Source of the DNA: Clostridia bacterium
GTDB taxonomy: Bacteria; Bacillota; Clostridia; Oscillospirales; Acutalibacteraceae
Assembly: GCA_017468425.1 (NCBI GenBank)
Contig: JAFUIO010000025.1
Coordinates: forward strand, 49,325 to 113,324
Length of the DNA: 64,000 nucleotides
Direction: 5' to 3'
Positions 51,976 through 61,601 of the stretch are shown in pieces. How positions within the stretch are numbered: position 1 is the first letter of the stretch; every line of letters starts with the position of its first letter. The translations under genes and the position numbers were made by a program. Below the pieces are notes generated by a model. It searched no databases. It was not told the origin of the DNA and was given only the letters and a program-made list of their open reading frames with translations.

Positions 51976-52012
51976 CCCCTGAACAGAGAATGAACTGTTC
52001 AGGGGCTTTAAA
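51976..52012. terminator. Bidirectional terminator
   Basis: CCCCTGAACAG (51976-51986) pairs with CTGTTCAGGGG (51995-52005), between convergent genes. Confidence 0.85.
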
Positions 52013-52014
52013 TT

Positions 52015-52911
52015 TTATTTTTTATCTTTGTTTATTGCCAGTAAAATAATTGAAAACAGAATACAACCGATAGCAATGAAAGCAGTAATTGACGGTCTTT
52101 CATTGAAAAAGATAAATCCTACAATAGTTGCCGAAACAGGTTCTACAGATGCAATTATTGATGCTTTTGCAGGAGTAAGCTTCTGCAGACCGTATGTGTA
52201 AAGAATGTATGGAATAACAGTGCTTGTAAGTGCGAAAAGAACATATGTAATAAAAGTTTTTCCGTTTACTGTCATAACGGGAATCATTGTGCCCCAGTCG
52301 GTTACAGGGATAAGACAGATTGTTGCAACGAGAAAAGTGTAAAAAGTTATTGTAAGTGAATTATAACCTTTGTTGAGCGCAACTCTTGAAAAAATTGAAT
52401 ACAGTGCATATCCGAACCCTGCACCGAGACCTGTTAAAATACCTTCAGTGGAAAGCTGAGCTTCTGCACCTGTGATTCCGCTCACAAGAGCACAACCAAG
52501 CATTGCAAGAAGCAGTGCACTTATTTTCTGCACAGTTATTTTTTCTCTGAAAACTACGGCAGAAATGAGCATTACTATGGCGGGAGCAGTATAAAGCAGA
52601 ATTGCCGCAACCGAAAGGGAAGTGATGTTCATACACCTGAAATAGCAGTAGTTGAAAAACACAATACTGCAAAGACCGGTGCCGATAAAACACCATATAT
52701 CACGCAACTTTATTTTCAACAGTTTCCTTTTGAAAATCAGTAGAAAAACAAGCATTATAAGCGTTGTAAGTACAGCACGTGCCGTAACAATCTGCATTGA
52801 AGTAAGATTTTCGGAAAAAGGTCTTATGAAAATTCCGATAGACCCCCACAGAATTCCTGATACGGTTACGAGCAATGCACCGAAAATATTCTGTATACTT
52901 TTATTTTTCAT
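52015..52911 (-). CDS. EamA family (drug/metabolite) transporter
   Basis: A 298-residue protein with about ten transmembrane helices in two EamA repeats (about 12-145 and 160-295). The second shows KLTPAKASIIASVEPVSATIVGF, typical of DMT exporters. The first includes VSGILWGSIGIFIRPFS. Substrates are commonly amino acids or other metabolites; none can be assigned. It has its own promoter, divergent from lon. Confidence 0.9.
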   Translation of the reverse strand: MKNKSIQNIFGALLVTVSGILWGSIGIFIRPFSENLTSMQIVTARAVLTTLIMLVFLLIFKRKLLKIKLRDIWCFIGTGLCSIVFFNYCYFRCMNITSLSVAAILLYTAPAIVMLISAVVFREKITVQKISALLLAMLGCALVSGITGAEAQLSTEGILTGLGAGFGYALYSIFSRVALNKGYNSLTITFYTFLVATICLIPVTDWGTMIPVMTVNGKTFITYVLFALTSTVIPYILYTYGLQKLTPAKASIIASVEPVSATIVGFIFFNERPSITAFIAIGCILFSIILLAINKDKK

Positions 52912-52929
52912 TTGTTAATCACCTTGTAA

Positions 52930-52958
52930 ATGATACCACCCGAAAGACGGAGTGTCAA
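52930..52958 (-). promoter_or_regulatory. Promoter of the EamA transporter gene
   Basis: Minus strand TTGACA (52958-52953), 17-base spacer, TATCAT (52935-52930). Confidence 0.7.
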
Positions 52959-53034
52959 TGTGAGAAAAGTAAATTTTAAGTAAAAAGTTTCAAATAATTT
53001 TACACTTATTCAAATATTTACTGCATTATTATCA

Positions 53035-53063
53035 TTGACGAAAAGCCCTGTTTCATTTATAAT
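53035..53063 (+). promoter_or_regulatory. Promoter of the lon-engB-lysA operon
   Basis: TTGACG (53035-53040), 17-base spacer, TATAAT (53058-53063), 25 bases before the start. No CIRCE or CtsR-like operator was seen, although lon is often heat-inducible. Confidence 0.7.
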
Positions 53064-53088
53064 ATCTTCATAGTGGAGGATTAAGACT

Positions 53089-55503
53089 ATGGAAAATGTA
53101 TTATTTGATGTGATGCCCGTTGTGGCACTCAGGGGATTAGTTATTTTTCCCGAAGAAAAACTGCACTTTGAAGTAGGCAGAAAAAAATCTATCGCGGCAC
53201 TTAAAGCGGCTATGGCAAACGGCCGTGAAATATTCCTCGTTGCGCAGAAAAGCGTTTCGATTGAAGAACCTACACCCTCCGACCTTTTCAGAATCGGTGT
53301 TGTTGCTTCTGTTCAGCAGGTTACAAAAATTCCCAATTCAGAAAACGTACGCGTAACAGTAAACGGAATGTACAGGGCAGAAATTGCAGAAATGATTTCA
53401 CAGAGACCTTATCTTGAAGCGTCAATCAGACTTGCAAGAAGCCATAAAATCAAAGAAGACGAAAAAGATTATGTAAACGCACTTATGCGTCAGCTTAAAG
53501 ATATTTTCGAGGAATATGCACAGGCAGCACCGCGTCTTGCACCCGATGTTCTGCTTGGTGTTATTGATGAGAAAAATCCCGGCAGACTTGCAGACTATAT
53601 TGCAGGAAATATTATGATTGAGTACGAGCAGCGATACGAGATTCTTAAAGAACTCAACATTGCAAGCAGACTTCTCAAATGCTGTGTTATGCTCAGAAGT
53701 GAAATTGAACTTTTCAATCTTGAAGAAAAAATACAGTCAGTTGTTCAGGAAAGAATCGACAAAAATCAGAAAGAATATTTTCTCCGCGAACAGATGAGAG
53801 CAATCTCTGAAGAATTAGGCGAAGGCAAAACAGTTGAAGATGAAATTCTCTCTTTCCGCGACAGAATCAAGGCAATCGGTCTTGAAGAAGCACACGAGAA
53901 AAAACTTCTCGATGAATGCTCAAGGCTTGAGAAAATGTCACCTTCATCACCTGAAGCCACAGTTTCACGTTCATATCTTATGACAGTGCTCAATATGCCG
54001 TGGAATATTAAAACAGAAGATAAACTTGACTTGAAAAATGCACAGAAAATTCTTGACCGAGACCATTACGGCCTTAAAAAGGTGAAGGAAAGAATCGTTG
54101 AAATGCTTGCGGTGAGAAAACTCAACCCCGACATCAACGGACAGATTATCTGCCTTGTAGGCCCGCCCGGAGTGGGCAAAACTTCTGTTGCACGTTCAAT
54201 TGCCGAAGCAATGGGCAGAAAATATGTGAGAATTTCTCTCGGCGGTGTGCATGATGAGGCAGAAATCAGAGGTCACAGAAAAACTTATATCGGCTCAATG
54301 CCCGGCAGAATTATGGCGGCTATGGAGCAGGCGAAAAGTTCAAACCCTCTTATGCTTCTTGATGAAGTTGATAAATTAGGCTCAGACTATAAAGGTGACC
54401 CTTCATCTGCACTGCTTGAAGTGCTTGATGCAGAGCAGAATTCTGCTTTCTGTGACCATTACCTTGAAGTGCCTTTTGACCTGAGCAAGGTTTTATTCAT
54501 TACAACCGCAAACGATAAGTATTCCATTCCTGCACCACTTCTTGACAGAATGGAAATCATTGAACTGGGTAGTTACACTCACGAAGAAAAATTCAACATT
54601 GCCAAAAAACATCTTCTCCCCAAACAGAGAAAAGAACACGGCATTGCAGCGAATTTATTAAGAATTACAGATAACGCTCTGCGCGAAATTATCGACGGTT
54701 ACACACGTGAAGCAGGCGTGCGTCGTCTTGAAAAACAGATTGCATCTATCTGCAGAAAAACAGCGTTCAAACTTGATGAAGAAAATAAACGTGTTACAGT
54801 AAAACCTGCAGACCTTGAAGAAATGCTCGGCTCAAGAAAATACAAGCAGGAAAAACTTGCCGATAAAAACGAAATCGGTGTTGTAAACGGCCTTGCATGG
54901 ACAAGCGTAGGCGGAGAAATGCTGCAGGTTGAAGCGGCAGTACTTGAAGGTAAAGGTGAGATAAAACTTACAGGCTCTCTCGGTGATGTGATGAAAGAAT
55001 CTGCACAGGCAGCAGTAAGCTTTATCAGAGCAAAGGCAAAAGAATACGAAATAGAAGAAGATTTCTATAAAACAAAAGATATTCATCTTCATTTCCCTGC
55101 AGGTGCAGTGCCGAAAGACGGACCTTCTGCAGGTGTTACAATCGCAACAGCGTTGTTGTCGGCTCTTACCGATACTCCCGTGAGATGCGATGTTGCAATG
55201 ACAGGTGAAATTTCACTGCGCGGTAAAGTGCTTCCTATAGGCGGATTGCGTGAAAAAACTATGGCAGCTTACCGCCACGGTGTTAAAACTGTTATCATCC
55301 CCGAAGAAAACAAATCGGACCTTGATGAGGTTGAAAGCGTTGTAAAAGAAAACATCCGTTTTGTTCTTGCTGACAGCCTTGAAACAGTTTTTGAAAATGC
55401 ACTCTGCGAGAAGAAAGAAAAGAGAAGTGCTGTTAAAGCAGAGACAGAAAGAAAAATTATAAGTGATACCACAATAACATCAAGGAGGAGAAGTAATGCT
55501 TAA
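53089..55503 (+). CDS. lon: ATP-dependent protease Lon
   Basis: An 804-residue LonA: substrate-binding N domain (about 5-205), helical linker, AAA+ module with Walker A GPPGVGKT (about 357-364) and Walker [12 protein letters not shown], sensor RMEIIEL, then the protease domain with catalytic Ser680 in PKDGPSAG and Lys723 in [10 protein letters not shown]. It degrades misfolded and regulatory proteins. Length is normal for the family. GGAGGA precedes ATG 53089. Its last 8 bases overlap engB, with the GGAGGAG site for engB inside the lon end, giving coupled translation. Confidence 0.97.
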   Translation: MENVLFDVMPVVALRGLVIFPEEKLHFEVGRKKSIAALKAAMANGREIFLVAQKSVSIEEPTPSDLFRIGVVASVQQVTKIPNSENVRVTVNGMYRAEIAEMISQRPYLEASIRLARSHKIKEDEKDYVNALMRQLKDIFEEYAQAAPRLAPDVLLGVIDEKNPGRLADYIAGNIMIEYEQRYEILKELNIASRLLKCCVMLRSEIELFNLEEKIQSVVQERIDKNQKEYFLREQMRAISEELGEGKTVEDEILSFRDRIKAIGLEEAHEKKLLDECSRLEKMSPSSPEATVSRSYLMTVLNMPWNIKTEDKLDLKNAQKILDRDHYGLKKVKERIVEMLAVRKLNPDINGQIICLVGPPGVGKTSVARSIAEAMGRKYVRISLGGVHDEAEIRGHRKTYIGSMPGRIMAAMEQAKSSNPLMLLDEVDKLGSDYKGDPSSALLEVLDAEQNSAFCDHYLEVPFDLSKVLFITTANDKYSIPAPLLDRMEIIELGSYTHEEKFNIAKKHLLPKQRKEHGIAANLLRITDNALREIIDGYTREAGVRRLEKQIASICRKTAFKLDEENKRVTVKPADLEEMLGSRKYKQEKLADKNEIGVVNGLAWTSVGGEMLQVEAAVLEGKGEIKLTGSLGDVMKESAQAAVSFIRAKAKEYEIEEDFYKTKDIHLHFPAGAVPKDGPSAGVTIATALLSALTDTPVRCDVAMTGEISLRGKVLPIGGLREKTMAAYRHGVKTVIIPEENKSDLDEVESVVKENIRFVLADSLETVFENALCEKKEKRSAVKAETERKIISDTTITSRRRSNA

Positions 55504-56092
55504 ATTTGAAAAATCAGATTATGCCGCATCTTACGGTACGTTCAAACAGTTACCGCCTTCAACAAAAGCGGAAATTGCATTTGCAGGACGTTCAAATGTT
55601 GGCAAAAGTTCTCTCCTTAACAAAATTCTCAACAGAAAAGGTCTGGCAAGAGTAAGTTCTGTTCCCGGAAAAACAGTAACAATCAACTTCTATACTGTTG
55701 ACGATATTTATTTCACAGACCTGCCCGGTTACGGTTATGCAAAAGTTTCCGATAACGAGAAGAAACGTTGGGCTGACCTTATGGAAGGCTACTTTGCATC
55801 AGACAGAAATATTAAACTTGTGGTTGTGCTTACGGATATGAGAAGAAGCATCACAAAAGATGATGTGAATATGATTGAGTATCTTGCACACAATAATTTC
55901 CGTTTTGCAGTTGTTATGACAAAAAGCGATAAGCTTAACAAAACAGAGTATGCAAAGCGTGTGGAAGAAATCAAAACTGAGCTTGAAGGGTTCAATCCCG
56001 TTGCAGTTATTCCTTTCTCATCATTGAACGGTGACGGCAGAGATGAATTGAGAAAGGTAATTGATGAGTCAGTTGCGGAAAGGGAAGATTAA
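55496..56092 (+). CDS. engB: Ribosome biogenesis GTP-binding protein EngB/YsxC
   Basis: A 198-residue small GTPase needed for 50S subunit assembly. G1 is GRSNVGKSSLL (about 31-41), G3 is DLPGYGYAKV, and G4 is TKSDKL. The lon-ysxC neighbourhood is well known in Firmicutes. It overlaps lon by 8 bases and ends 1 base before the lysA start. Confidence 0.96.
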   Translation: MLKFEKSDYAASYGTFKQLPPSTKAEIAFAGRSNVGKSSLLNKILNRKGLARVSSVPGKTVTINFYTVDDIYFTDLPGYGYAKVSDNEKKRWADLMEGYFASDRNIKLVVVLTDMRRSITKDDVNMIEYLAHNNFRFAVVMTKSDKLNKTEYAKRVEEIKTELEGFNPVAVIPFSSLNGDGRDELRKVIDESVAERED

Positions 56093-56093
56093 A

Positions 56094-57392
56094 ATGTTTA
56101 TTTCAGAAAGTTTAGGTGTGAACGAGCAGGGACACCTTACATTCGGCGGACACGATACAGTGGAGCTTGCCGGAAAATATACAACTCCTGTCTACATTAT
56201 GGACGAAGTTCTTATAAGAAAAAACTGCCGTAATTTCGTTACATCAATGAATGAAAATTACGACGGAAACGGCAGAGTTATTTATGCATCAAAGGCATTC
56301 TCCTGTAAAGCGATGTATAAAATTATAGCAGAAGAAAATATGGGCATTGACGTTGTTTCGGGCGGTGAAATCTACACTGCCGTTCAGGCAGGTTTCCCTA
56401 TGGAAAAAGCATATTTCCACGGCAGTAACAAGTCTTATGAAGAAATTGAGTTTGCACTTAAAAGCGGTGTGGGCACAATTATGGTTGATAATCTTCTTGA
56501 ACTTGAACTTATTGAAACTGCAGCAGAAAAACTTGACACAACAGCAAATGTTATTGTAAGAGTAAAACCCGGTATTGAAGCGGAAACACATTCCTTTATT
56601 ATGACAGGTCAGGTGGATTCAAAATTCGGACTTGACCTTGATACGGGCGATGCTATGCAGGCAATTAAAACTGCACTGGGCTCAGAGAGAATAAATTTCA
56701 AAGGCATTCATTGCCACATCGGCTCACAGATTTTTGAAGTTGCATCTTTTGAACATGCGGCAAAAGTTATGGTCGGCATAATGAAAGATATCAAAGACGA
56801 AACAGGATATGAAGTGGAAGTGCTTGATATCGGCGGCGGTTTCGGTATCAGGTATGCAGAAGAGCATAAGCCTGCACCTTTCAGCGAATATATGAAAAGA
56901 GTTTCCGTTGTTATCAAGGAAGAATGTGCAAAGAACGGCCTGAAAACTCCGTTTGTTATTATTGAGCCCGGCAGGTCAATCGTTGCTGAAGCGGGCATTA
57001 CGCTTTACACAGTTGGTGCAATCAAAACTATCCCCGGATGCAGAACTTATGTTTCAATAGACGGAGGTATGTGCGATAACCCCAGATACATTCTTTATCA
57101 GTCAAAATACACTGCAGTTATCGCAAACAAAGCAAATGAAAAGGCAGATTTCCTTGCAACAATCGCAGGTAAATGCTGCGAAAGCGGCGATATGATTCAG
57201 GAAAACACATATATCCAGACTCCTGAGTCAGGTGATATTATGGCTGTGCTTTCAACAGGTGCTTATAACTATTCAATGTCTTCAAACTACAACAGAAATC
57301 CACGCCCCGCAGTTGTTATGTTAAACGGCGACGAGGAAAGAATTGTTGTAAAAGCAGAAACGTACGAAGACCTTATAAGAAACGATATGTAA
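56094..57392 (+). CDS. lysA: Diaminopimelate decarboxylase
   Basis: A 432-residue fold-type III PLP decarboxylase for the last lysine step. PLP Lys lies in VIYASKAFSCKAMYK; HCHIGSQIFE, DIGGGFGIRY and EPGRSIVAEAG are typical, and GKCCESGDMI has the Cys contributed across the dimer. ATG 56094 (AAGGGAAG site) is chosen over an upstream in-frame start inside engB. Placement of lysA in the lon-engB operon by a 1-base gap is less usual. Confidence 0.95.
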   Translation: MFISESLGVNEQGHLTFGGHDTVELAGKYTTPVYIMDEVLIRKNCRNFVTSMNENYDGNGRVIYASKAFSCKAMYKIIAEENMGIDVVSGGEIYTAVQAGFPMEKAYFHGSNKSYEEIEFALKSGVGTIMVDNLLELELIETAAEKLDTTANVIVRVKPGIEAETHSFIMTGQVDSKFGLDLDTGDAMQAIKTALGSERINFKGIHCHIGSQIFEVASFEHAAKVMVGIMKDIKDETGYEVEVLDIGGGFGIRYAEEHKPAPFSEYMKRVSVVIKEECAKNGLKTPFVIIEPGRSIVAEAGITLYTVGAIKTIPGCRTYVSIDGGMCDNPRYILYQSKYTAVIANKANEKADFLATIAGKCCESGDMIQENTYIQTPESGDIMAVLSTGAYNYSMSSNYNRNPRPAVVMLNGDEERIVVKAETYEDLIRNDM

Positions 57393-57406
57393 AAATTTTT
57401 GTGCAG

Positions 57407-57440
57407 ACTCCTGATAATTTTTATCGGGAGTTTTGTTTTT
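57407..57440 (+). terminator. Terminator of the lon operon
   Basis: ACTCCTGATAA (57407-57417) pairs with TTATCGGGAGT (57421-57431), followed by TTTGTTTTT. Confidence 0.85.
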
Positions 57441-57454
57441 AAGTTAAATATATA

Positions 57455-57484
57455 TTGACGGAAAAATAAAATTTGTGTTATACT
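57455..57484 (+). promoter_or_regulatory. Promoter of glnA
   Basis: TTGACG (57455-57460), 18-base spacer, TATACT (57479-57484). No GlnR/TnrA operator (TGTNA-N7-TNACA) was recognised. Confidence 0.6.
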
Positions 57485-57516
57485 TATTGCAGATTCTGTA
57501 AAAGGAGATGTTAAAA

Positions 57517-58941
57517 ATGGCAAAGACTGCGAAAGATATTCTTAAACTTATCAAAGAAAAAGACATCAAGATGGTTGATTTCAAGATGGTAGACATCAAC
57601 GGTCAGTACCGTCACGTTACTATTCCTGCTGAAAACTTTTCAGAAGATACAATGAAAAGCGGCATCGGTTTCGACGCTTCCAACTATGGTTATGCTGTTG
57701 TTGAAAAGAGTGATATGGTTTTCATTCCTGACCCCGACACAGCAGTTATTGACCCCTTCTGTGAAATTCCCACATTGTCAATGACAGGTAACGCAATGAT
57801 TATCGATAATCCCGAAAACCGTCCTTTGGCACAGTATCCCCGTAACATTATCCGCGCAGCCGTTGAATATATGAAAGAAAGCGGCATTGCAGATACAATG
57901 AAAATTCTTCCTGAATTTGAATTCTATCTTTTCGATGAAGTTACATGGGGCGTTGACGGCAGCTATATCGGCGCATCAGTTGATGCAAAGCAGTCTTACT
58001 GGAACAGCTCTGTTGAAGGTAAAGGCGTTGTAGTTCCCAAACAGAAAAACTACCACATCGCAAAACCCTTCGACGTTTCTTACGAATGCAGAAGTGAAAT
58101 GTGCCTTCTTATGAAAGAAATGGGTATTGATATCAACTATCATCACCCTGAAGTTGCTGCATCAGGCCAGTTCGAAATTGAACCCCAGCTCGGTGAAGTT
58201 GTGCATATGGCAGACGCATCAATGATGATCAAATACATCATCCACAACACTGCACTCAAATACGGCAAAACTGCAACATTTATGCCTAAACCTATTTACG
58301 GCGAAGCAGGCAGCGGTATGCACGTACATATGCTCCTTTTCAAAGATGGTCAGCCTGTATTCTCTGATGATAACGGCTATTCAAATTTAAGCGAAACAGC
58401 TCACTACTTTATGGGCGGTCTTCTTAAACATATTGCATCTCTCTGTGCTATCACAAACCCCAGCACAAACTCATTCAAACGTCTTGTTCCCGGCTTTGAA
58501 GCACCTGTAACAGTTGGTTATGCAACTTCAAACCGCAGTGCTGTTATCCGTATCCCTGCATACGCAAAGAGCCCTGACAAACGTCGTTTCGAGCTTCGTA
58601 ACCCCGATGCAACTTGTAACCCCTATTTCTGCTATGCTGCAATTCTTATGGCAGGTCTTGACGGTGTTAAAAATAAAATTGACCCCCATGCAAACGGTTG
58701 GGGCCCCTATGATGTAAACCTTTACCACTTAAGCGATGAAGAAAAAGCAAAATTGAGCCACCTTCCTGTTTCACTTGAGGAATCACTTGATGCTCTTGAA
58801 AAAGACCACGATTACCTTACAGCAGGCGGAGTATTCCCCGTAGAGCTCCTTGAAAACTTCATCAAGGCAAAACGTGAGGAATGCCGTCAGCTTGCAGCAA
58901 TTCCCCATCCTGCAGAATTCGATAAATATTATAATCTTTAA
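57517..58941 (+). CDS. glnA: Glutamine synthetase, type I
   Basis: A 474-residue GSI. Beta-grasp N-terminus (about 1-100) with MVDFKMVDINGQYRHVTIP; catalytic parts include PEFEFYLFDE, EIEPQLGEV, GSGMHVHMLLF, NPSTNSFKRLVPGFEAP (ATP/Glu flap) and RNPDATCNPYFCYAAILMAG. It condenses glutamate and ammonia. No adenylylation-type Tyr motif of the GSI-beta subgroup was recognised, in line with GSI-alpha in Firmicutes. ATG 57517 is chosen because AAAGGAG is too close to ATG 57508. Confidence 0.96.
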   Translation: MAKTAKDILKLIKEKDIKMVDFKMVDINGQYRHVTIPAENFSEDTMKSGIGFDASNYGYAVVEKSDMVFIPDPDTAVIDPFCEIPTLSMTGNAMIIDNPENRPLAQYPRNIIRAAVEYMKESGIADTMKILPEFEFYLFDEVTWGVDGSYIGASVDAKQSYWNSSVEGKGVVVPKQKNYHIAKPFDVSYECRSEMCLLMKEMGIDINYHHPEVAASGQFEIEPQLGEVVHMADASMMIKYIIHNTALKYGKTATFMPKPIYGEAGSGMHVHMLLFKDGQPVFSDDNGYSNLSETAHYFMGGLLKHIASLCAITNPSTNSFKRLVPGFEAPVTVGYATSNRSAVIRIPAYAKSPDKRRFELRNPDATCNPYFCYAAILMAGLDGVKNKIDPHANGWGPYDVNLYHLSDEEKAKLSHLPVSLEESLDALEKDHDYLTAGGVFPVELLENFIKAKREECRQLAAIPHPAEFDKYYNL

Positions 58942-58950
58942 TAATATAAT

Positions 58951-58986
58951 AAAGCCGTTGCACCATCAACGGCTTTGTTAATTTGA
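58951..58986 (+). terminator. Terminator of glnA
   Basis: AAAGCCGTTG (58951-58960) pairs with CAACGGCTTT (58967-58976). The GH43 start follows within 35 bases and I see no separate promoter between, so partial read-through may express it. Confidence 0.8.
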
Positions 58987-59007
58987 TTTTTTAGGAGAAG
59001 AAGGAAA

Positions 59008-60012
59008 ATGTACGGACTTTACAGATTTATTTTTATTTGTATGACAGCCATTATGGCTTTCTTCGGTGTTGAGCCGGGCACGATTTACGATAAACCTATT
59101 GACAACGTAAACGGCGGAGACCCCTTTATTGTGGAAGCAGACGGCAGAGCTTACTATACTTTCACAACAGGTAACGGTATCGAAATCAGAAAAATCAAAG
59201 CGTATAACGATACTACTTTAATTAAAAAAGAAACTGTTTTCAGTGCAGGTGAAAACGGTGTTGCAGGTGATGTATGGGCACCTGAAATTCACAGAATCGG
59301 TGACAAATGGTATATTATTGCATCTGCACGTTTTGAAGAAGATGCAGTGCCCAGAGGTAAAATGCCCAAGGCAGACGCAGATGAAGAAAATGCCGATTTT
59401 TATCGTTACGGTTTTGTTCTTGAAAGCAAAACAGACGATATTTTAGGCGATTATGAGTTCAAAGGTTACCTTGCACCCGGCGGACTTAACAATATCGACG
59501 GTACATATCTTCAGAAAGATGGTAAACTTTATTTTGTTTCATCTTCCTATGTTGATGTAGCAAACCAGTGCATTTACATCACTGAAATGGAAAACCCCTA
59601 TACTCTTAAAGAAGGCGGAGAATCAGTCAAGCTTTCTTCACCTGATTTGTATTGGGAAAGAAAAGGCTGGCCTGTAAACGAAGGTCCTGCAGTGCTTTAC
59701 CACGGCGATGATATTTTCATTGTTTATTCTGCAAGCGGATACAGTTCAGACTACTACTGTATGGGTATGCTTACCTTGAAAGGTAAAGATGTAATGAAAG
59801 CATCAAGCTGGAGTAAAAGCTCTACACGTGTGAATTACGATGATGAATTTGCAGGAATTTACAATGCAGGTCATTGCAGCTTCCTTTACAGACAGAACAG
59901 TATCTATATGGTTTACCACGCAAACTCAACAAAAGAATTTGATGATTCACCCAGACTTACATATATCAAGGCTGTAGGTTTCAACAAATACGGAAATCCG
60001 CTGTTTTATTGA
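59008..60012 (+). CDS. Glycoside hydrolase family 43 protein
   Basis: The 334-residue protein begins with a hydrophobic segment (about 4-20), likely a signal peptide or anchor. The five-bladed beta-propeller domain follows: NGGDPFIVEADGRAYYTF (catalytic base Asp, about residue 36), VWAPEIHRIGDKWYII, NIDGTYLQKDGKLYFV (pKa-modulating Asp), and NEGPAVLYHGDDIFIVYS (acid Glu, about 223). GH43 enzymes cut alpha-L-arabinofuranosides or beta-D-xylosides, so an exported hemicellulose-debranching role is plausible. AGGAGAAGG precedes the ATG. Confidence 0.88.
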   Translation: MYGLYRFIFICMTAIMAFFGVEPGTIYDKPIDNVNGGDPFIVEADGRAYYTFTTGNGIEIRKIKAYNDTTLIKKETVFSAGENGVAGDVWAPEIHRIGDKWYIIASARFEEDAVPRGKMPKADADEENADFYRYGFVLESKTDDILGDYEFKGYLAPGGLNNIDGTYLQKDGKLYFVSSSYVDVANQCIYITEMENPYTLKEGGESVKLSSPDLYWERKGWPVNEGPAVLYHGDDIFIVYSASGYSSDYYCMGMLTLKGKDVMKASSWSKSSTRVNYDDEFAGIYNAGHCSFLYRQNSIYMVYHANSTKEFDDSPRLTYIKAVGFNKYGNPLFY

Positions 60013-60030
60013 TATAAAATAACTAAGCTA

Positions 60031-60070
60031 AACACCCTGAAGAATTGATTTTCTTCAGGGTGTTTTTATA
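60031..60070 (+). terminator. Terminator after the GH43 gene
   Basis: A 14-bp stem AACACCCTGAAGAA / TTCTTCAGGGTGTT (60031-60064), then T; probably also useful to the convergent DAHP synthase gene. Confidence 0.88.
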
Positions 60071-60090
60071 GTCAGCTTTTAATTTGTTTA

Positions 60091-61119
60091 TTAAAGTAAA
60101 TTAGCCATATCAAGAATAAGCTTTTCTGTTTTCTCCCAACCGAGGCAGGGGTCTGTGATTGATTTACCATAAGTGTGTTCACCGATTTTCTGTGCACCGT
60201 CTTCAATATAGCTTTCAATCATAAAACCTTTAACAAGTTTTTTAATATCGTTATCGTGGCGGCAGCTGTGGAGAACCTCTTTTGCAATTCTTGTCTGCTC
60301 AAGATATTTTTTGCCTGAGTTAGCGTGGTTTGTGTCAACAATTACGCCGGGGTTCACAAGGTCGGTTTTTGCATATGCTTCTGCAAGATGCAAAAGGTCT
60401 TCATAATGATAATTGGGAAGTGACTGACCGTGCTTGTTTACATATCCGCGGAGAATTGCGTGAGTGAGGGGGTTACCTTCTGAATGTACTTCCCAGCCGC
60501 GGTAAATAAATGTATGCTTGTGCTGTGCAGCAGTAATTGAATTCATCATAACAGAAATGTCACCGCTTGTGGGGTTTTTCATACCCACAGGAATATCAAG
60601 TCCGCTGGAAACAAGACGGTGCTGCTGATTTTCAACTGAACGTGCACCGATTGCAACGTAGGCAAGAATATCGTTAAGGTATCTGTAGTTTTCGGGGTAA
60701 AGCATTTCGTCTGCACAGGAGAAGCCTGTTTCTTTAAGTGCTCTCATATGAAGATTTCTGATAGCGACAATACCTTTTAACATATCAGGCTTTTCGTCGG
60801 GGTTGGGCTGGTGAAGCATACCCTTGTAGCCGTCGCCTGTTGTGCGGGGTTTGTTGGTGTAAATTCTGGGAATGATAAAAATTTTATCTTCAACTTTATC
60901 CTGTACTGTGCGAAGACGTGAGATATAGTCGATTACGCTGTCTTCGTTATCTGCAGAGCAGGGGCCTATTACAAGCACAAGTTTATCTGATTTGCCTGAA
61001 AAAATATCGCTGATTTCTTCGGCTCTTTTATCTACAATTTTTTTTAGTTCTTCTGAAAGAGGATACTGTTCCTTTATTTCCAACGGAATAGGAAGCTTTC
61101 TTTCGAAATTCATATTCAT
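60091..61119 (-). CDS. 3-deoxy-7-phosphoheptulonate (DAHP) synthase, class I
   Basis: A 342-residue enzyme of the AroF/G/H type, condensing phosphoenolpyruvate and erythrose-4-phosphate as the first shikimate step. Motifs are LVIGPCSADNEDSV, IPRIYTNKPRTTGDGYKGMLHQP, SVENQQHRLVSSGLDIPVGMKNPTSG, and the metal site NHANSGKK with DPCLGWE at the end. There is no chorismate mutase or ACT domain. Two close ATGs (61119 and 61113) are possible. No T-box or trp attenuator was seen upstream. Confidence 0.94.
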   Translation of the reverse strand: MNMNFERKLPIPLEIKEQYPLSEELKKIVDKRAEEISDIFSGKSDKLVLVIGPCSADNEDSVIDYISRLRTVQDKVEDKIFIIPRIYTNKPRTTGDGYKGMLHQPNPDEKPDMLKGIVAIRNLHMRALKETGFSCADEMLYPENYRYLNDILAYVAIGARSVENQQHRLVSSGLDIPVGMKNPTSGDISVMMNSITAAQHKHTFIYRGWEVHSEGNPLTHAILRGYVNKHGQSLPNYHYEDLLHLAEAYAKTDLVNPGVIVDTNHANSGKKYLEQTRIAKEVLHSCRHDNDIKKLVKGFMIESYIEDGAQKIGEHTYGKSITDPCLGWEKTEKLILDMANLL

Positions 61120-61155
61120 GGGTCATTCTTCTTTCTCTAAAATGTTATGTCATAC

Positions 61156-61184
61156 ATTTTACACCTACTATACAAAAAAATCAA
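61156..61184 (-). promoter_or_regulatory. Promoter of the DAHP synthase gene
   Basis: Minus strand TTGATT (61184-61179), 17-base spacer, TAAAAT (61161-61156), 37 bases before the start. Confidence 0.6.
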
Positions 61185-61408
61185 TAGTTTTTCAAAAAAA
61201 TATTTTAACGCTTTAAAGCGTTGCGTGACAAATGAGTATGCATAAAGTTTTGCTTGATTTCTTTATCTGAAAATTAAGAGCGAAGAGAAATTGCACTGCT
61301 ACAGATATATGATAAATCGGTTTTGATATTTTTTGACAATGATGATATATTAAGCAATTTGATTTTTTGTGTTTAATAACATAATTTGCCGATATTTGCG
61401 AATTGATG
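61185..61408. other. AT-rich intergenic region, no gene seen
   Basis: Between the divergent DAHP synthase and repeat-protein promoters. I see AT-rich sequence with a short palindrome CGCTTTAAAGCG (61209-61220) and no convincing frame. Confidence 0.5.
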
Positions 61409-61437
61409 TTGACGAGGTTTTGTTTTGGTGGTATACT
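61409..61437 (+). promoter_or_regulatory. Promoter of the second large repeat protein
   Basis: TTGACG (61409-61414), 17-base spacer, TATACT (61432-61437). Confidence 0.7.
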
Positions 61438-61442
61438 TGTAG

Positions 61443-61601
61443 AGTATAATTTTAATTATAATAGGTTGATTGTTCGCAAAAAATATCGGAGTTTTGCTTA
61501 CAGGGCGGTCAGATGTGCAGGCCCGTGTATGATGCGATTCGGTCAATCTGCTCTTACCTTTATCGGGGCGGCCCGAAATATTTTAAGGAGATGTAAAAAG
61601 A
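61443..61601 (+). promoter_or_regulatory. Structured leader of unknown type
   Basis: The ~160-nt leader contains a GCAAAA...TTTTGC hairpin (61477-61498), a GGGC/GCCC pair (61503-61525) and TCGGG/CCCGA (61563-61576) just before AAGGAG. It is more GC-rich and structured than its surroundings. I could not match it to a known riboswitch class. Confidence 0.4.

Noticed and set aside
61120..61200. DAHP synthase upstream region considered for a T-box or leader peptide
   Set aside because: The promoter is only about 37 bases from the start codon, leaving no room for an attenuator.
61443..61601. Leader considered as a c-di-GMP-I riboswitch
   Set aside because: A CAGGGC segment is present, but the conserved CGCAAAGCC and tetraloop/receptor parts of that class are not seen.
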